Shown: positions 26,201 through 34,771, numbered from the stretch's first letter. The stretch: DNA of 64,000 nt from Oliverpabstia intestinalis (GCF_009696065.1 NZ_VUMS01000014.1:33559-97558); one strand, 5' to 3'. Numbers and translations are program-made. Notes: a model not told the origin generated them from the sequence alone.

Positions 26201-26799
26201 CTGGTAAGTTCCGACAGAATGTCTGTCACACGAACCAGGTTCTGCTGTTCCTCATCCAGTTTCTTTAATGCAGTTGCTTTTCTCCGTTTGAACTTTACAA
26301 TACCTGCTGCCTCGTCGAAAAGTTCTCTTCGTTCTTCCGGTTTTCCGCTCAGGATCTTATCGATCTGACCCTGACCGATAATGGAATATCCTTCTTTACC
26401 GATACCGGTATCGTAAAACAGTTCGTTGATATCTTTCAGTCGGCAGCCGGTTCCATTTAACAGGTACTCGCTTTCTCCGGAACGATACAGTCGTCTGGTG
26501 ACAGTCACCTCTTCATATTCGATATCCAGTTTGTGATCGGAATTATCCAGAGTAATGGCTACCGATGCAAATCCCAGCGGTTTTCTGGTCTCTGTACCGG
26601 AAAAAATGACATCCTGCATATTTCCGCCACGCAGCTGTTTTGCACTCTGTTCACCCAGTACCCAGCGGACAGCATCACCAACGTTGCTCTTTCCACTGCC
26701 GTTAGGGCCTACAATGCCGGTGATACCGTTATGGAATTCAAATACGATCTTATTGGCAAAGGATTTGAATCCCTGTACTTCGATACTCTTTAAATACAT
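23242..26799 (-). CDS. smc: Chromosome segregation ATPase SMC
   Basis: A 1185-residue structural maintenance of chromosomes protein. The N-terminal head has GPNGSGKSNVGDAVRW; long coiled coils (about 170-500 and 670-1010) flank a hinge around 510-650; the C-terminal head has LSGGEKALTAIALLFAI and the Walker B region CLLDEIEAALDDSN. It compacts and separates sister chromosomes with ScpA and ScpB. It starts 7 bp after the rnc stop, in the plsX-acpP-rnc-smc order typical of Firmicutes. Confidence 0.98.
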   Translation of the reverse strand: MYLKSIEVQGFKSFANKIVFEFHNGITGIVGPNGSGKSNVGDAVRWVLGEQSAKQLRGGNMQDVIFSGTETRKPLGFASVAITLDNSDHKLDIEYEEVTVTRRLYRSGESEYLLNGTGCRLKDINELFYDTGIGKEGYSIIGQGQIDKILSGKPEERRELFDEAAGIVKFKRRKATALKKLDEEQQNLVRVTDILSELTRQLGPLERQSETARVYLKKKEELKILDVNMYLAESAHIKEQLKETEEKYQISQNELQQTQTQFDQTKAEYERLEKELEELDTKIQEARTQASENALKKQQLENSVELLKEQIRAAQQNHQHYEERIQTIRQELDRRQQEAAGHEQEQEALKESLGEAAVRKKEAEEKLAILHQNIEETNQSIEDGKSEIIEILNQRASTKGKMQRYDAMLEQIGIRKAALSQRVLKLKSDESQQQEIIQGHQEKCKEIGAQMDGIQMEYRKVEREVGSLRSQMEEQNKKLEQGQTAYHREASRLESLRNIAERYEGYGNSIRRVMEQKDRQPGIHGVVADLIKVEKAYETAVETALGGSIQNIVTDNEQTAKVMIEYLKKNRYGRATFLPLTNMRSSSFQNPAALKEEGVIGLADTLVTAESTYRTLLSQLLGRTLVVDTIDHAIVIARKYRHTLRIVTLEGESLSPGGSMTGGAFRNSSNLLGRRREIEELEGKVAALKEELQKIQKIILDKRERRNTLRDDLAEMTRQLQQLQISQNTEKVGITQAEARIREVRTGYGQLKAEGREIEGQIAEIKESSSSIREEMKHSTAREQEQEALVNSQQEILEKLQEQEASYSQELNQIQVAYASLEQKVSFTGENLIRIHQEEAAMRGELQQMQESLEEGGKEKEEKEQTILSIQKTIQEASRIREEDEAQMQQYLEKKEELNSQHKTFFSRRDELSAHISRMDKECFRLNSQKEKLEERQDNQINYLWEEYEVTPGQANTYRMEDMPERSVIRQQIAELKDAIRKLGNVNVNAIEEYKEILERHTFLSAQHTDLVEAAETLKGIIAELDEGMRKQFTEKFQEIRVEFDKVFKQLFGGGKGTLELMEDEDVLEAGIRIISQPPGKKLQNMMQLSGGEKALTAIALLFAIQNLKPSPFCLLDEIEAALDDSNVTRFAQYLHKLTKNTQFIVITHRRGTMNAADRLYGITMQEKGVSTLVSVNLIENQLDE

Positions 26800-26806
26800 A
26801 CGTCAC

Positions 26807-27508
26807 CTACTGTTTCTGTTTGTTGTCCGTGGCTTTCAGTCTGCAGATCGCACGGTATGCTGCCATCTGTTCTGCAGCTTTCTTGGTTCTTCCGCTTCCC
26901 TGTCCCATGCACTGCTCACCGATCCATACTTCCACGGAAAAGGTCTTGTCATGATCCGGTCCGCTCTCACCCAGCGGATGGTAGGAAATCTCTCCCGGGA
27001 TATTTCCCTGTACCATCTCCTGGAAGATAGTCTTGCTATCAAAAAAGAGTTTTTTGTGTTCCATATCATTTAACACATATCTCAGTACAAACTCTTTTGC
27101 ATTAGCAAATCCACCATCCAGATAAACCGCACCGATTACAGACTCCAGTGCATCCGAAGTTACAGAATCTCTGTGACGTCCACCTGTCATTTCTTCGCCT
27201 TTCCCCAGACGAAGAAAGCTTCCCAGTTCAATTTCTCTGGCGCAAAATGCCAGTGTCGGCTCACATACCAGGCTTGCACGCAGTCTGGTCAGTTCTCCCT
27301 CCGGCATCTGTGGAAACTGTGCAAATAAATGTTCACTGCTTACCAGTTCCAGCACTGCATCTCCTAAAAACTCCAGCCGTTCATTACATTCGATCCGGTT
27401 CATCTTATGTTCATTGGCATAGGAGCTGTGACGCAATGCCTTTTCCAGAAGTTCCGGATTCTGAAAATGATATCCTATCCTTTTTTCCAGTTCCTTTAAT
27501 TCTCTCAT
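26807..27508 (-). CDS. rnc: Ribonuclease III
   Basis: A 233-residue double-strand-specific RNase. NERLEFLGDAVLELV (about residues 42-56) is the signature with catalytic acidic residues, a second catalytic Glu lies in SVIGAVYLDGG, and the C-terminal 70 residues form a dsRNA-binding domain ending GSGRTKKAAEQMAA. It processes rRNA precursors and structured transcripts. It sits between acpP and smc. Confidence 0.97.
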   Translation of the reverse strand: MRELKELEKRIGYHFQNPELLEKALRHSSYANEHKMNRIECNERLEFLGDAVLELVSSEHLFAQFPQMPEGELTRLRASLVCEPTLAFCAREIELGSFLRLGKGEEMTGGRHRDSVTSDALESVIGAVYLDGGFANAKEFVLRYVLNDMEHKKLFFDSKTIFQEMVQGNIPGEISYHPLGESGPDHDKTFSVEVWIGEQCMGQGSGRTKKAAEQMAAYRAICRLKATDNKQKQ

Positions 27509-27594
27509 ATTTTCTCCCGATTTTATTTTTCACATATCACCTTCGGTGATTGTATATTGCCCTGTGACTGTTTCCTGTTCTGTCAGAAAACAGT

Positions 27595-27825
27595 TTACTC
27601 CACAACTCTCTGAATCAGATCTATCGCATCCGCCACCGTCACGATTTTTTCTGCTTCTTCCTGTGGAATCTCAATATCAAAAGCATCCTCTACTCCCAGA
27701 ATAATCTGATACAGATCCAGAGAATCTGCTCCCAGATCCTCGGTAAAGGTGGTCCCCGGCATCACTTCCGAAGCATCCACATTCAGTACTTCCGCAATTA
27801 TCTGCTGTAATTTTTCCAGTTCCAT
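27595..27825 (-). CDS. acpP: Acyl carrier protein
   Basis: A 76-residue four-helix carrier. The Ser in DLGADSLDLYQ (about residue 36) receives the 4'-phosphopantetheine arm. The sequence after the serine differs from the common DSLDTVE pattern (Leu-Tyr-Gln in place of Thr-Val-Glu), but the fold-defining EIPQEEAEKIVTV region is intact. It starts 2 bp after the plsX stop, linking it to fatty acid and phospholipid synthesis. Confidence 0.93.
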   Translation of the reverse strand: MELEKLQQIIAEVLNVDASEVMPGTTFTEDLGADSLDLYQIILGVEDAFDIEIPQEEAEKIVTVADAIDLIQRVVE

Positions 27826-27827
27826 CT

Positions 27828-28850
27828 CTAATTATCCCCCTTATTATCCTGCTTCATATTCTCCTGAATCTTTCCGCAGATATCTTCTTTTGAAAATGTA
27901 ATACACTGAATCAGTGAATTTTTGATCTCATTGGCTTTCGAACTTCCGTGAGCCTTGACTACCAGCCCTTTCAAACCAAGCAGAGGTGCTCCACCGTACT
28001 CGCTGGCATCAAAACTTTTGAGTGTTTCTTTTAATGCCGGTTTTACCAGAAGAGCTCCGATCTTACTGCGCAGAGTGCTCATCATCCCTGCTTTTACCTT
28101 GGAAATCAAAGTGGCTCCTACACCCTCGTACAGTTTCAGGATTACATTTCCCACGAATGCCTCACAGACTACGACATCACAGACTCCTTTCGGAATATCT
28201 CTGGCTTCCACATTTCCGATAAAGTTAATGTCTTTGCACTCTTTTAACAACGGATAGGTTTCCTTCACCAGTGCATTCCCTTTTTCTTCTTCTGCACCGA
28301 TATTGACCAGACCTACCTTCGGGTTTTTCACTCCCATCACATATTCCATATAAATAGAACCCATGCGCGCAAACTGTACCAGATGAGAAGAACGGGCATC
28401 CACATTGGCACCACAGTCGATCAGCAGGGAAACACCGGTTGCTGTCGGAATCAGTGGAGCCAGAGGAGCGCGTTCCACGCCTTTGCTTTTTCCTACCAGG
28501 ACCTGTCCGCCTACCAGTACAGCTCCTGTACTGCCACAGGATACAAAAGCAGAAGCTTCTTTACTTCTTACCATTCGCAGTGCCTTTACCAGAGAGGAGT
28601 CTTTCTTTTTCTGAATAGCGTGTACCGGCGGTTCTCCGGTTTCAATGATCTCAGATGCATGAACAACTTCCAGACGTTCCTCCGGATACGTATATTTATC
28701 CAGTTCTTTTTTCAGAACATCCTCCTGACCTACCAGATATACATACAGTTCAGGTTTCTCCCGCAGTGCTTCGACCACTCCTTTTACCGGTTCCTGTGGC
28801 GCATAATCGCCACCCATAGCGTCCACGGCCACTTTAATATATTCGCTCAT
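27828..28850 (-). CDS. plsX: Phosphate acyltransferase PlsX
   Basis: PlsX converts acyl-ACP to acyl-phosphate for PlsY in phospholipid synthesis. The 340-residue product starts with VAVDAMGGDYAPQE and contains SCGSTGAVLVGG and IDCGANVDARSSHLVQFA, all conserved in the family. First gene of the plsX-acpP-rnc-smc unit. The expected fapR is not in front of it, and I saw no clear FapR operator. Confidence 0.97.
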   Translation of the reverse strand: MSEYIKVAVDAMGGDYAPQEPVKGVVEALREKPELYVYLVGQEDVLKKELDKYTYPEERLEVVHASEIIETGEPPVHAIQKKKDSSLVKALRMVRSKEASAFVSCGSTGAVLVGGQVLVGKSKGVERAPLAPLIPTATGVSLLIDCGANVDARSSHLVQFARMGSIYMEYVMGVKNPKVGLVNIGAEEEKGNALVKETYPLLKECKDINFIGNVEARDIPKGVCDVVVCEAFVGNVILKLYEGVGATLISKVKAGMMSTLRSKIGALLVKPALKETLKSFDASEYGGAPLLGLKGLVVKAHGSSKANEIKNSLIQCITFSKEDICGKIQENMKQDNKGDN

Positions 28851-28970
28851 ATTTCATCCTCTTTTCCCATAAACCTGTCATATCTCTGTTCCTTTTTCTC
28901 ATAGAACAAGTAACGTATAACTATCTATATGATACTAGACATTGTGTAAAAAAGCAATGAAAATGTACAT

Positions 28971-29000
28971 AAAAGGGACTTGCCTTTCCTGACAAGTCCC
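28971..29000 (-). terminator. Terminator after the lipoprotein gene
   Basis: GGGACTTG and CAAGTCCC pair around a 10-base loop; on the minus strand TTTTATG follows. Confidence 0.7.
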
Positions 29001-29032
29001 CTGTTTTTCCTGTTATAAGATTTCCTTTTCTG

Positions 29033-29800
29033 CTACTGCATCACACCGTCAGATCCCAGATGATAACCGTCTACATCCGTATCATGTGCCATTGCACCGT
29101 TTTCCTGGAAATAATACCACTTATCTCCTTCCTGATACCAACCGGTACGGATATATCCGTTCTCGTCAAATACATACCACTGACCGTCAATTTCCTGCCA
29201 GCAGCTGGTTGGATAAGTTCCGTCCGCATTCTGATACCACCAGTTTCCATCGGTCTGCTGCCAGCTTCCGGAAGCTACTTCTTCTGTAGTCTCTTCCTGT
29301 GTATCCCCGGTTTCTTCCGGTGCTGCTTCCTGCTCAGTGATAGTAACACATTTGGTTCCGCTGGCTGTCAGCTGAACTCCGTCACCTACTGTATTGGTTA
29401 CTACTACATAATAGTAAATTGTTCCGGACTCAGTGGTCGGCGGTGTATAGGTTGCTTCTGTTGCACCGTCAATAGCTGTTCCACCTCCATTGGAATCCAC
29501 ATTGTTCCGATACCACTGATAGCTTAACGTTCCTTCGGATACTGTGGCTTCCACAGTCAGCGCATCTGCAGTCGCATGCAGATCGTATGTAACCGGATCT
29601 CCCATCTCAGAAGTGATCTGTGGTTTTTCCACACTGTCATCAATATTTGCTGCATTCAGATCCACAGTAACTTCCTCTTTTTTTGTGTCTTCACTGTTAT
29701 TTCCTACCAGGATACCGATTGTATCTTTTGCTGAGCAGGCAGTCATAAGCGGCATACAACAGAGTGCTATGCCTGCAAGCAATCCCCTTTTTAATCTCAT
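29033..29800 (-). CDS. Lipoprotein with Ig-like domain and choline-binding-type repeats
   Basis: A 255-residue exported lipoprotein. MRLKRGLLAGIALCCMPLMT leads into the lipobox LMTAC. After a linker, residues about 60-160 look like an Ig-like domain (LSYQWYRNN, TYTPPTTESGTIYYYVV), and the C-terminal 75 residues hold two or three aromatic modules (NWWYQNADGTYPTSCW, WYVFDENGYIRTGW, WYYFQENGAMA) like those of the SleB-type hydrolase. The ATG at 29800 has GGAG upstream; the longer frame would place 24 residues before the signal peptide. Its function is unknown, probably surface binding. Confidence 0.82.
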   Translation of the reverse strand: MRLKRGLLAGIALCCMPLMTACSAKDTIGILVGNNSEDTKKEEVTVDLNAANIDDSVEKPQITSEMGDPVTYDLHATADALTVEATVSEGTLSYQWYRNNVDSNGGGTAIDGATEATYTPPTTESGTIYYYVVVTNTVGDGVQLTASGTKCVTITEQEAAPEETGDTQEETTEEVASGSWQQTDGNWWYQNADGTYPTSCWQEIDGQWYVFDENGYIRTGWYQEGDKWYYFQENGAMAHDTDVDGYHLGSDGVMQ

Positions 29801-29856
29801 ATTATCTACTCCTTTTATTTTGAAATTGTTACAATTTCTTTTCATTCCTGTGTTGT

Positions 29857-29885
29857 ATTGTAACATTTTCATAATTATATGTCAA
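29857..29885 (-). promoter_or_regulatory. Promoter of the lipoprotein gene
   Basis: On the minus strand TTGACA (29880-29885) and TACAAT (29857-29862) have a 17 bp spacer. A TTGTTACAATTTC sequence (plus strand 29826-29838) lies between the RNA start and the ATG and resembles sequences before two other wall-protein genes. Confidence 0.75.
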
Positions 29886-29906
29886 CTGAAAGGCTTCCCC
29901 TCTTCC

Positions 29907-31226
29907 TTACAGCTGAGCAGTTACAAAAATGTCGTAGATCGCACGGATCGCAGTCTCAAAATCACGGTTTTCCACACCGATGATAATATTCAGTTCACTG
30001 GATCCCTGATCGATCATCTTTACATTGACATGATTATGTGCCAGTGCTGAAAAGATTCTTCCTGCTGTACCTCTGTTTCTTCGCATACCTCTTCCAACGA
30101 CCGCGATCAATGCCAGATCTGCTTCCAGATCGATGGCATCCGGCGCTACCGCACGGTGAAGACCTGAGATAATGTTCTGTTCCTTTTCTTCGAATTCACT
30201 CTGATGTACATACACAGTCAGTGTGTCAATGCCGGAAGGCATATGTTCAAAGGACAGCCCGTTATCCTCAAATACCTGAAGAACTTTTCTGCCAAATCCG
30301 ATTTCAGAGTTCATCATATCTTTCTCGATATTAATAGAAGCAAATCCTTTTCTTCCCGCAATACCTGTGATCGTATAGGCCGGTTTGTAGCAGGTGCTTT
30401 CCACAATAACCGTACCTTTATCCTGTGGGCGGTTGGTGTTGCGGATATTGATCGGGATACCTTCCTGACGAAGCGGGAAAATAGCATCTTCGTGCAGTAC
30501 AGTGGCTCCCATATAAGCCAGTTCCCGGAGTTCTTTGTATGTAATTGTCTCAATGACGGCCGGATTGTCTACGATACGCGGATCTGTTACCAGCATACCG
30601 GAAACATCGGTCCAGTTTTCATACAGATCTGCATGGATCGCTTTTGCAACGATAGATCCCGTTACATCAGAACCTCCACGGGAAAATGTCTTCACACTTC
30701 CATCATGGAGAGATCCATAAAATCCCGGGATTACTGCATGATCGATTCCTTCCAGTCTTTCTTCCAGCTTTTTATAAGTCATCTCACCGTCCAGATTTCC
30801 GTTATCTTCAAAGAAAATACATTCTGCAGGATCCACAAATGTGTAACCCAGATAATTTGCCATCACGATACCGTTCAGGAATTCTCCTCTGGATGCTGCA
30901 TAGTCACTTCCTGCCTGCGCAATGAAGTTTTTCTCAATCTCTGCAAACTGTTCATCCAGTTTCAGATCCAGTCCCAGTCCGTCAATAATTTCCTGGTATC
31001 TCGCCTGGATTTTTTTGATCTTTCCTGCAATCTTTTCACCTTTTTCAGCTGCCCGATAACATTCATAGAGCATGTCGGTTACTTTGATATCTCCATCAAA
31101 ACGCTTTCCCGGTGCTGACGGAACCACATAACGTCTGGATTCATCTGAACGGATGATATCACCTACTTTTTTAAACTGTTCCGCACTGGCAAGAGAGCTG
31201 CCACCAAACTTCACTACTTTTTTCAT
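29907..31226 (-). CDS. lysC: Aspartate kinase
   Basis: Phosphorylates aspartate at the head of lysine, threonine and methionine synthesis. The 439-residue product starts MKKVVKFGGSSLASAEQFKK, has SRGGSDVTGSIVAKA and WTDVSGMLVTDPRIV in the kinase domain, and tandem ACT domains from about residue 290 (GFASINIEKDMMNSEIGFG, LALIAVVGRGM) that carry feedback control. A GGAGG site precedes the ATG. It is a single gene; no lysine riboswitch was recognisable in the short upstream gap. Confidence 0.95.
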   Translation of the reverse strand: MKKVVKFGGSSLASAEQFKKVGDIIRSDESRRYVVPSAPGKRFDGDIKVTDMLYECYRAAEKGEKIAGKIKKIQARYQEIIDGLGLDLKLDEQFAEIEKNFIAQAGSDYAASRGEFLNGIVMANYLGYTFVDPAECIFFEDNGNLDGEMTYKKLEERLEGIDHAVIPGFYGSLHDGSVKTFSRGGSDVTGSIVAKAIHADLYENWTDVSGMLVTDPRIVDNPAVIETITYKELRELAYMGATVLHEDAIFPLRQEGIPINIRNTNRPQDKGTVIVESTCYKPAYTITGIAGRKGFASINIEKDMMNSEIGFGRKVLQVFEDNGLSFEHMPSGIDTLTVYVHQSEFEEKEQNIISGLHRAVAPDAIDLEADLALIAVVGRGMRRNRGTAGRIFSALAHNHVNVKMIDQGSSELNIIIGVENRDFETAIRAIYDIFVTAQL

Positions 31227-31330
31227 GTTTTCCTCCTCTGTGCATAACTGTACATATGCGGTTTTTCATTTTCTCCTATTATAGATTTCTCATTTTCATA
31301 TGTCAATAATAATGTCTTGCTCCGGATAGC

Positions 31331-31360
31331 ACAAAAATCATGCTCTCGCATGATTTTTGT
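31331..31360 (-). terminator. Terminator after the antiporter gene
   Basis: ACAAAAATCATGC, a 4-base loop and GCATGATTTTTGT form a perfect 13 bp stem with built-in A/T tails, 23 bp after the antiporter stop. Confidence 0.75.
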
Positions 31361-31383
31361 ATAAAAACGATATACTGACTGAT

Positions 31384-32649
31384 TTATTTTTCCATCTCAC
31401 CCTCACGGTATTTTTCAATCTGCTCATAATTGCTTGCAAGAGCACCCGTTCCGCTTGCACCCTTTGGTCCGAAACGAAATACAAATTTCAGAAGGATTGG
31501 CGTTATGATAGTCGTGATCACAACTACAATAACCACAGGTCCCAGGAATGAAGATCCCATCAGTCCGAGAGCCGATCCTTTATCAGCAACGATCAGTGCA
31601 ACCTCACCTCGGGAGATCATACCGACACCGATACGGGCACACTGGTAATTCTTATATCCACACACTTTTGCACCCAGTCCGCAGCCCAGCACTTTCGTCA
31701 GTACTGCGACGATTACCAGAACAACCGTAAATCCCACAACTTCTCCGTTCATAGCCGGAAGTACAACTTTGATACCGATACTTGCAAAAAACAGCGGTGA
31801 AAGAAGCATATAAGAAATCGTGTCGAATTTGGATGCCAGCCACTGTGTTCTCTGTGTCTTGGATACTACCAGACCTGCCACGAAAGCACCTGTGATATCT
31901 GCCACACCGAAGAATACTTCTGCGCAATATGACAACAACAGACAGAATACAAATACCATGATTGCATGGCGATGCAGTGGTCTGTTTGTCAGTTCTTCCC
32001 ATTTTTTGTAACCATAATAGAATGCCACACCTGCAATCAGCGCAAATGCAAAGAAACCTACGATTTTTAACAGTACCATACCGAGGCTTACGGAAGAGTC
32101 TGCCATACTGGTAACAATTGTCAGTGCAATAATACCCAGAATGTCATCGATAATTGCGGCTCCCAGGATCGCATTACCGGAATGAGTTTTTAATTTTCCC
32201 ATCTCTTTCAGTGTTTCCACACTGATACTTACAGACGTTGCCGTCAGGATAACACCGATAAAAATATTCTGTAAAAACGCACTGGCTCCCGCATCAGAAT
32301 CGATAATTCCGGGCTTGTTAAAGAAATATGCCACGGCAAACCCGCCTGCCAGAGGTACCAGAACACCCAGCAATGCGATCACAAACGAGGCTTTTCCGCT
32401 CTTCTTTAACTCGTCGATATCCGTCTCCATACCTGCACAGAACATCAGAACCACAACTCCGATCTCCGCAGCATCATGAATAAAAGTGGTCTCATGGAGA
32501 ATATTAAGACAGGCCGGTCCCATCAGGAGACCTGCCAGCAATGCCCCTACCACCTGTGGCATATTGTAACGACGTGTTACCAGTCCGAGGATCTTCGTAG
32601 TAAGCAGGATCAATGCCAGATCCAGTAAAAAATTGTACGTTGTTTCCAT
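31384..32649 (-). CDS. Cation:proton antiporter, CPA2 family
   Basis: A 421-residue integral membrane protein with about 12-13 hydrophobic segments. GALLAGLLMGP, the SVSISVETLKEMGKLKTHSGNAILGAAIIDDILG region with the paired acidic residues of the ion-binding site, and SRGEVALIVADKG near the C-terminus match Kef/Nap-type Na+ or K+/H+ exchangers. It lacks the C-terminal TrkA-N regulatory domain of KefB/KefC. It is transcribed alone. Ion specificity cannot be read from the sequence. Confidence 0.9.
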   Translation of the reverse strand: METTYNFLLDLALILLTTKILGLVTRRYNMPQVVGALLAGLLMGPACLNILHETTFIHDAAEIGVVVLMFCAGMETDIDELKKSGKASFVIALLGVLVPLAGGFAVAYFFNKPGIIDSDAGASAFLQNIFIGVILTATSVSISVETLKEMGKLKTHSGNAILGAAIIDDILGIIALTIVTSMADSSVSLGMVLLKIVGFFAFALIAGVAFYYGYKKWEELTNRPLHRHAIMVFVFCLLLSYCAEVFFGVADITGAFVAGLVVSKTQRTQWLASKFDTISYMLLSPLFFASIGIKVVLPAMNGEVVGFTVVLVIVAVLTKVLGCGLGAKVCGYKNYQCARIGVGMISRGEVALIVADKGSALGLMGSSFLGPVVIVVVITTIITPILLKFVFRFGPKGASGTGALASNYEQIEKYREGEMEK

Positions 32650-32708
32650 GTTTTTTCCTCCCTGTGTTTTGCGGTTCCCATCTTCAGGTCAGAACCGCAC
32701 TGTTGCCT

Positions 32709-32737
32709 ACTATAGCATTTTTACACCGGAAAGACAA
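32709..32737 (-). promoter_or_regulatory. Promoter of the antiporter gene
   Basis: On the minus strand TTGTCT (32732-32737) and TATAGT (32709-32714) are separated by 17 bp. Confidence 0.65.
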
Positions 32738-32774
32738 TATTTTTTTAATAAAATTTTAATATTTATCTTACCGC

Positions 32775-33563
32775 TCAATGGAGGTTTTCCAGTTCTTTCA
32801 TTCGTTTTCTCCGGCGCAGACGTTCACCGCTTTTATTATATACAAAGAACGATTCCACCAACAGTTTATTAAAGGGACCCAGCTTGTCTTTGGTTGTTTT
32901 ATCGTACCGGGTTCCGCCACAGGTAATATAGGAAACACTTTTTACATATTTGATCAGATCCGATTCACAGCGGATATTATCCGGCAGTTTGGTGTACGCC
33001 ATTCCGATACATTCCAGTCTGTGGGCATCGCTTCCCCCAAATCCGGGTTTATGATACTTTCTTGCCAGTTTTCTGGCCTTTTCGTTCACTTCTTCTGATT
33101 CGCAGGCATTGAAAACTTCCACAAAGTCAAACTGTTCCATCAGACTTTTCAGACGTTCTTCGTGAAACTTCTTTCTCGCCTGGGTTTTGATCAGACTGAG
33201 GTATTTTTCTCCGTATGGATGCGCCGGTCCGACAATTCCTCCGTATTTGTGTACCACCATGATCAGAATCTGAGCCGGCAGACCGCGCAGTTCAAGAAGT
33301 TTCAGCTTCACTCCCTCCGGCATGATCACCAGCATATGTCCACAGTCGATCGTATCATATTCCACACCTTTTAGCACCACGAAATCTGTATGATTCTTTC
33401 CTTTGATGGAATCTCTCCATTCCCGGTAACCGTCATAAGAGTTGTGATCGGACACCAGCATCCCGCCGAATCCCTTTTCTTTCAGTTTTTTGATATATTC
33501 TTCGATCATGACTTTTCCATCCATGGAACCCTCTTTGGTATGGCAATGCATATCGAACTTCAT
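32775..33563 (-). CDS. PHP-domain metal-dependent phosphoesterase
   Basis: A 262-residue PHP-fold protein. The metal-binding motifs are visible in order: FDMHCHTKEGSMDGKV at the N-terminus, SDHNSYDGYREW, VGPAHPYGEKY and FGGSDAHRLE. The family hydrolyses phosphomonoesters or small nucleotides; YciV/RNase AM-like enzymes are close in layout, but the substrate cannot be assigned. The last 25 residues are strongly basic. It is monocistronic, and a long interspersed repeat lies upstream. Confidence 0.85.
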   Translation of the reverse strand: MKFDMHCHTKEGSMDGKVMIEEYIKKLKEKGFGGMLVSDHNSYDGYREWRDSIKGKNHTDFVVLKGVEYDTIDCGHMLVIMPEGVKLKLLELRGLPAQILIMVVHKYGGIVGPAHPYGEKYLSLIKTQARKKFHEERLKSLMEQFDFVEVFNACESEEVNEKARKLARKYHKPGFGGSDAHRLECIGMAYTKLPDNIRCESDLIKYVKSVSYITCGGTRYDKTTKDKLGPFNKLLVESFFVYNKSGERLRRRKRMKELENLH

Positions 33564-33895
33564 ATACCCTCACCCCTTTTCGTACAGTTTTCATAACGAC
33601 CTATCTTTTTGCACTTTCGCAGATAGTTATTACTAATTTCTTTACAGATATTATAACCTTTTTCGTACGCGGTTACAAATTATAATTGTAAAATTTTCAC
33701 CGAAGGTGATTTACGCGAGCAACGAGTCAAAGTCCGTGCTTGCACGGAACCTTGATGAGTGCCGCGATAACGATAAAAACTCGCAAAGCGTGTTTTTATC
33801 GTTTAAATACATTTTTGCTCGTAACTGTGAAGTTACTGAACAGTTACAATTTATGAACAAAATGTATGCGATCACTATATATTCGCATGGTTTCT
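33564..33895. other. Intergenic stretch holding a long repeat
   Basis: Between the PHP gene and the ABC permease. The only structure is the interspersed repeat at 33698-33849; the remaining 180 bp is AT-rich with no supported gene. Frames that cross the repeat are not credible genes. Confidence 0.6.
33698..33849 (+). repeat. Long multi-hairpin interspersed repeat, copy 1
   Basis: About 152 bp shared with 51744-51926 and 63818-64000, which are inverted relative to this copy. It contains three hairpins: GTCCGTGC with GCACGGA; AACGATAAAAACtCGC with its complement around an AAA loop; and GTAACTG with CAGTTAC. A terminal TCACC-gaa-GGTGA palindrome marks one end here. It has no ribosome site. It lies downstream of the ABC permease stop. 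Confidence 0.85.
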
Positions 33896-34771
33896 TCATT
33901 TCCGCATCGGGTGAATATGCCGTCCTGCAGCGATCAAGAGAAGAGCGGAACAGCCCAGTTGTACCAGAATCGACAGTTCTACCATATGTTCCACCCCAAA
34001 GGAATGGCTGTAATCTCCAAAATGGCCACACAGCCGTACCAGTCCGTAGGCGTTGGTTGTCTGCTGTCCGATCAGTCCATAAAGTGTGACTGCAGGATTG
34101 AAATACAGAAGATAAACCAGCCCGCCAAGCCGGATGCCTGTAAAGTCTTCCCGGTACATTCCCCGAATCTGCTGAATATAGCCGATTCCAAACAGGATAC
34201 CCACCGTTCCGAGCACCAGAAGTACCACCGTCACATAACTTAAAATCACCGCAACCGTAGTTTTTCGCATGATCGCCGAATAAAAGATACCGATACTTCC
34301 TATAAATATACCGGTGATGACAAGACTCAGGATCAGCTGGAACAGATTTACCAGAGTAATTCCTCCATAGATCAGCACCAGTCCTATTACAGGAAGTGTT
34401 GAAAAAGAAATCAGGAAAATCAGGCAGAGAGAAGATTCCAGTTTTCCCAGAATAATTTTCCAGGGACTCAGATGAGTAGTGAGAAGCAGATCCAGGGTCT
34501 TCCTCTCACGTTCCCCCGCAATGGAACCTCCTGCCAGTCCCGGGATCAGTATACAGATGGCAAGGAACAGACCATATCCCATCAGGACATAACACTGGAT
34601 CGGAAAACGGTACTGCAGGATCGTCATATAATTTTCTCTTCCGCTCAATCCCATCTGTGCGATCAGGGCAAACAATGCCAGAACCAGATTCACGCCAAGA
34701 ATAATCCAGGCACATTTCATATTTCTTGTGTAACGTTTCATTTCATTTTCCAGAACCGGATTCTTCCTCAT
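33896..34771 (-). CDS. ABC transporter permease, ABC-2 type
   Basis: A 291-residue membrane protein with about six hydrophobic segments (residues about 20-45, 75-95, 115-150, 155-180, 185-210 and 260-285). GSIAGERERKTLDLLLTTHLS, between the second and third segments, is the coupling-loop pattern of ABC-2 exporters. Its first codons overlap the ATPase stop by 4 bp. It is the last gene of a run with an ATPase, a large membrane protein and a two-component system. The cargo is unknown. Confidence 0.87.
   Translation of the reverse strand: MRKNPVLENEMKRYTRNMKCAWIILGVNLVLALFALIAQMGLSGRENYMTILQYRFPIQCYVLMGYGLFLAICILIPGLAGGSIAGERERKTLDLLLTTHLSPWKIILGKLESSLCLIFLISFSTLPVIGLVLIYGGITLVNLFQLILSLVITGIFIGSIGIFYSAIMRKTTVAVILSYVTVVLLVLGTVGILFGIGYIQQIRGMYREDFTGIRLGGLVYLLYFNPAVTLYGLIGQQTTNAYGLVRLCGHFGDYSHSFGVEHMVELSILVQLGCSALLLIAAGRHIHPMRK

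Noticed and set aside
31227..31330. A lysine riboswitch before lysC.
   Set aside because: The gap is too short, and no conserved lysine-aptamer blocks are visible; the only hairpin is the antiporter terminator.
33711..34031. Open frames through the long repeat that share a peptide at three loci.
   Set aside because: The shared peptide only reflects DNA identity. Frames are in different contexts, end in unrelated sequence and lack ribosome sites; the hairpins explain the conservation better.
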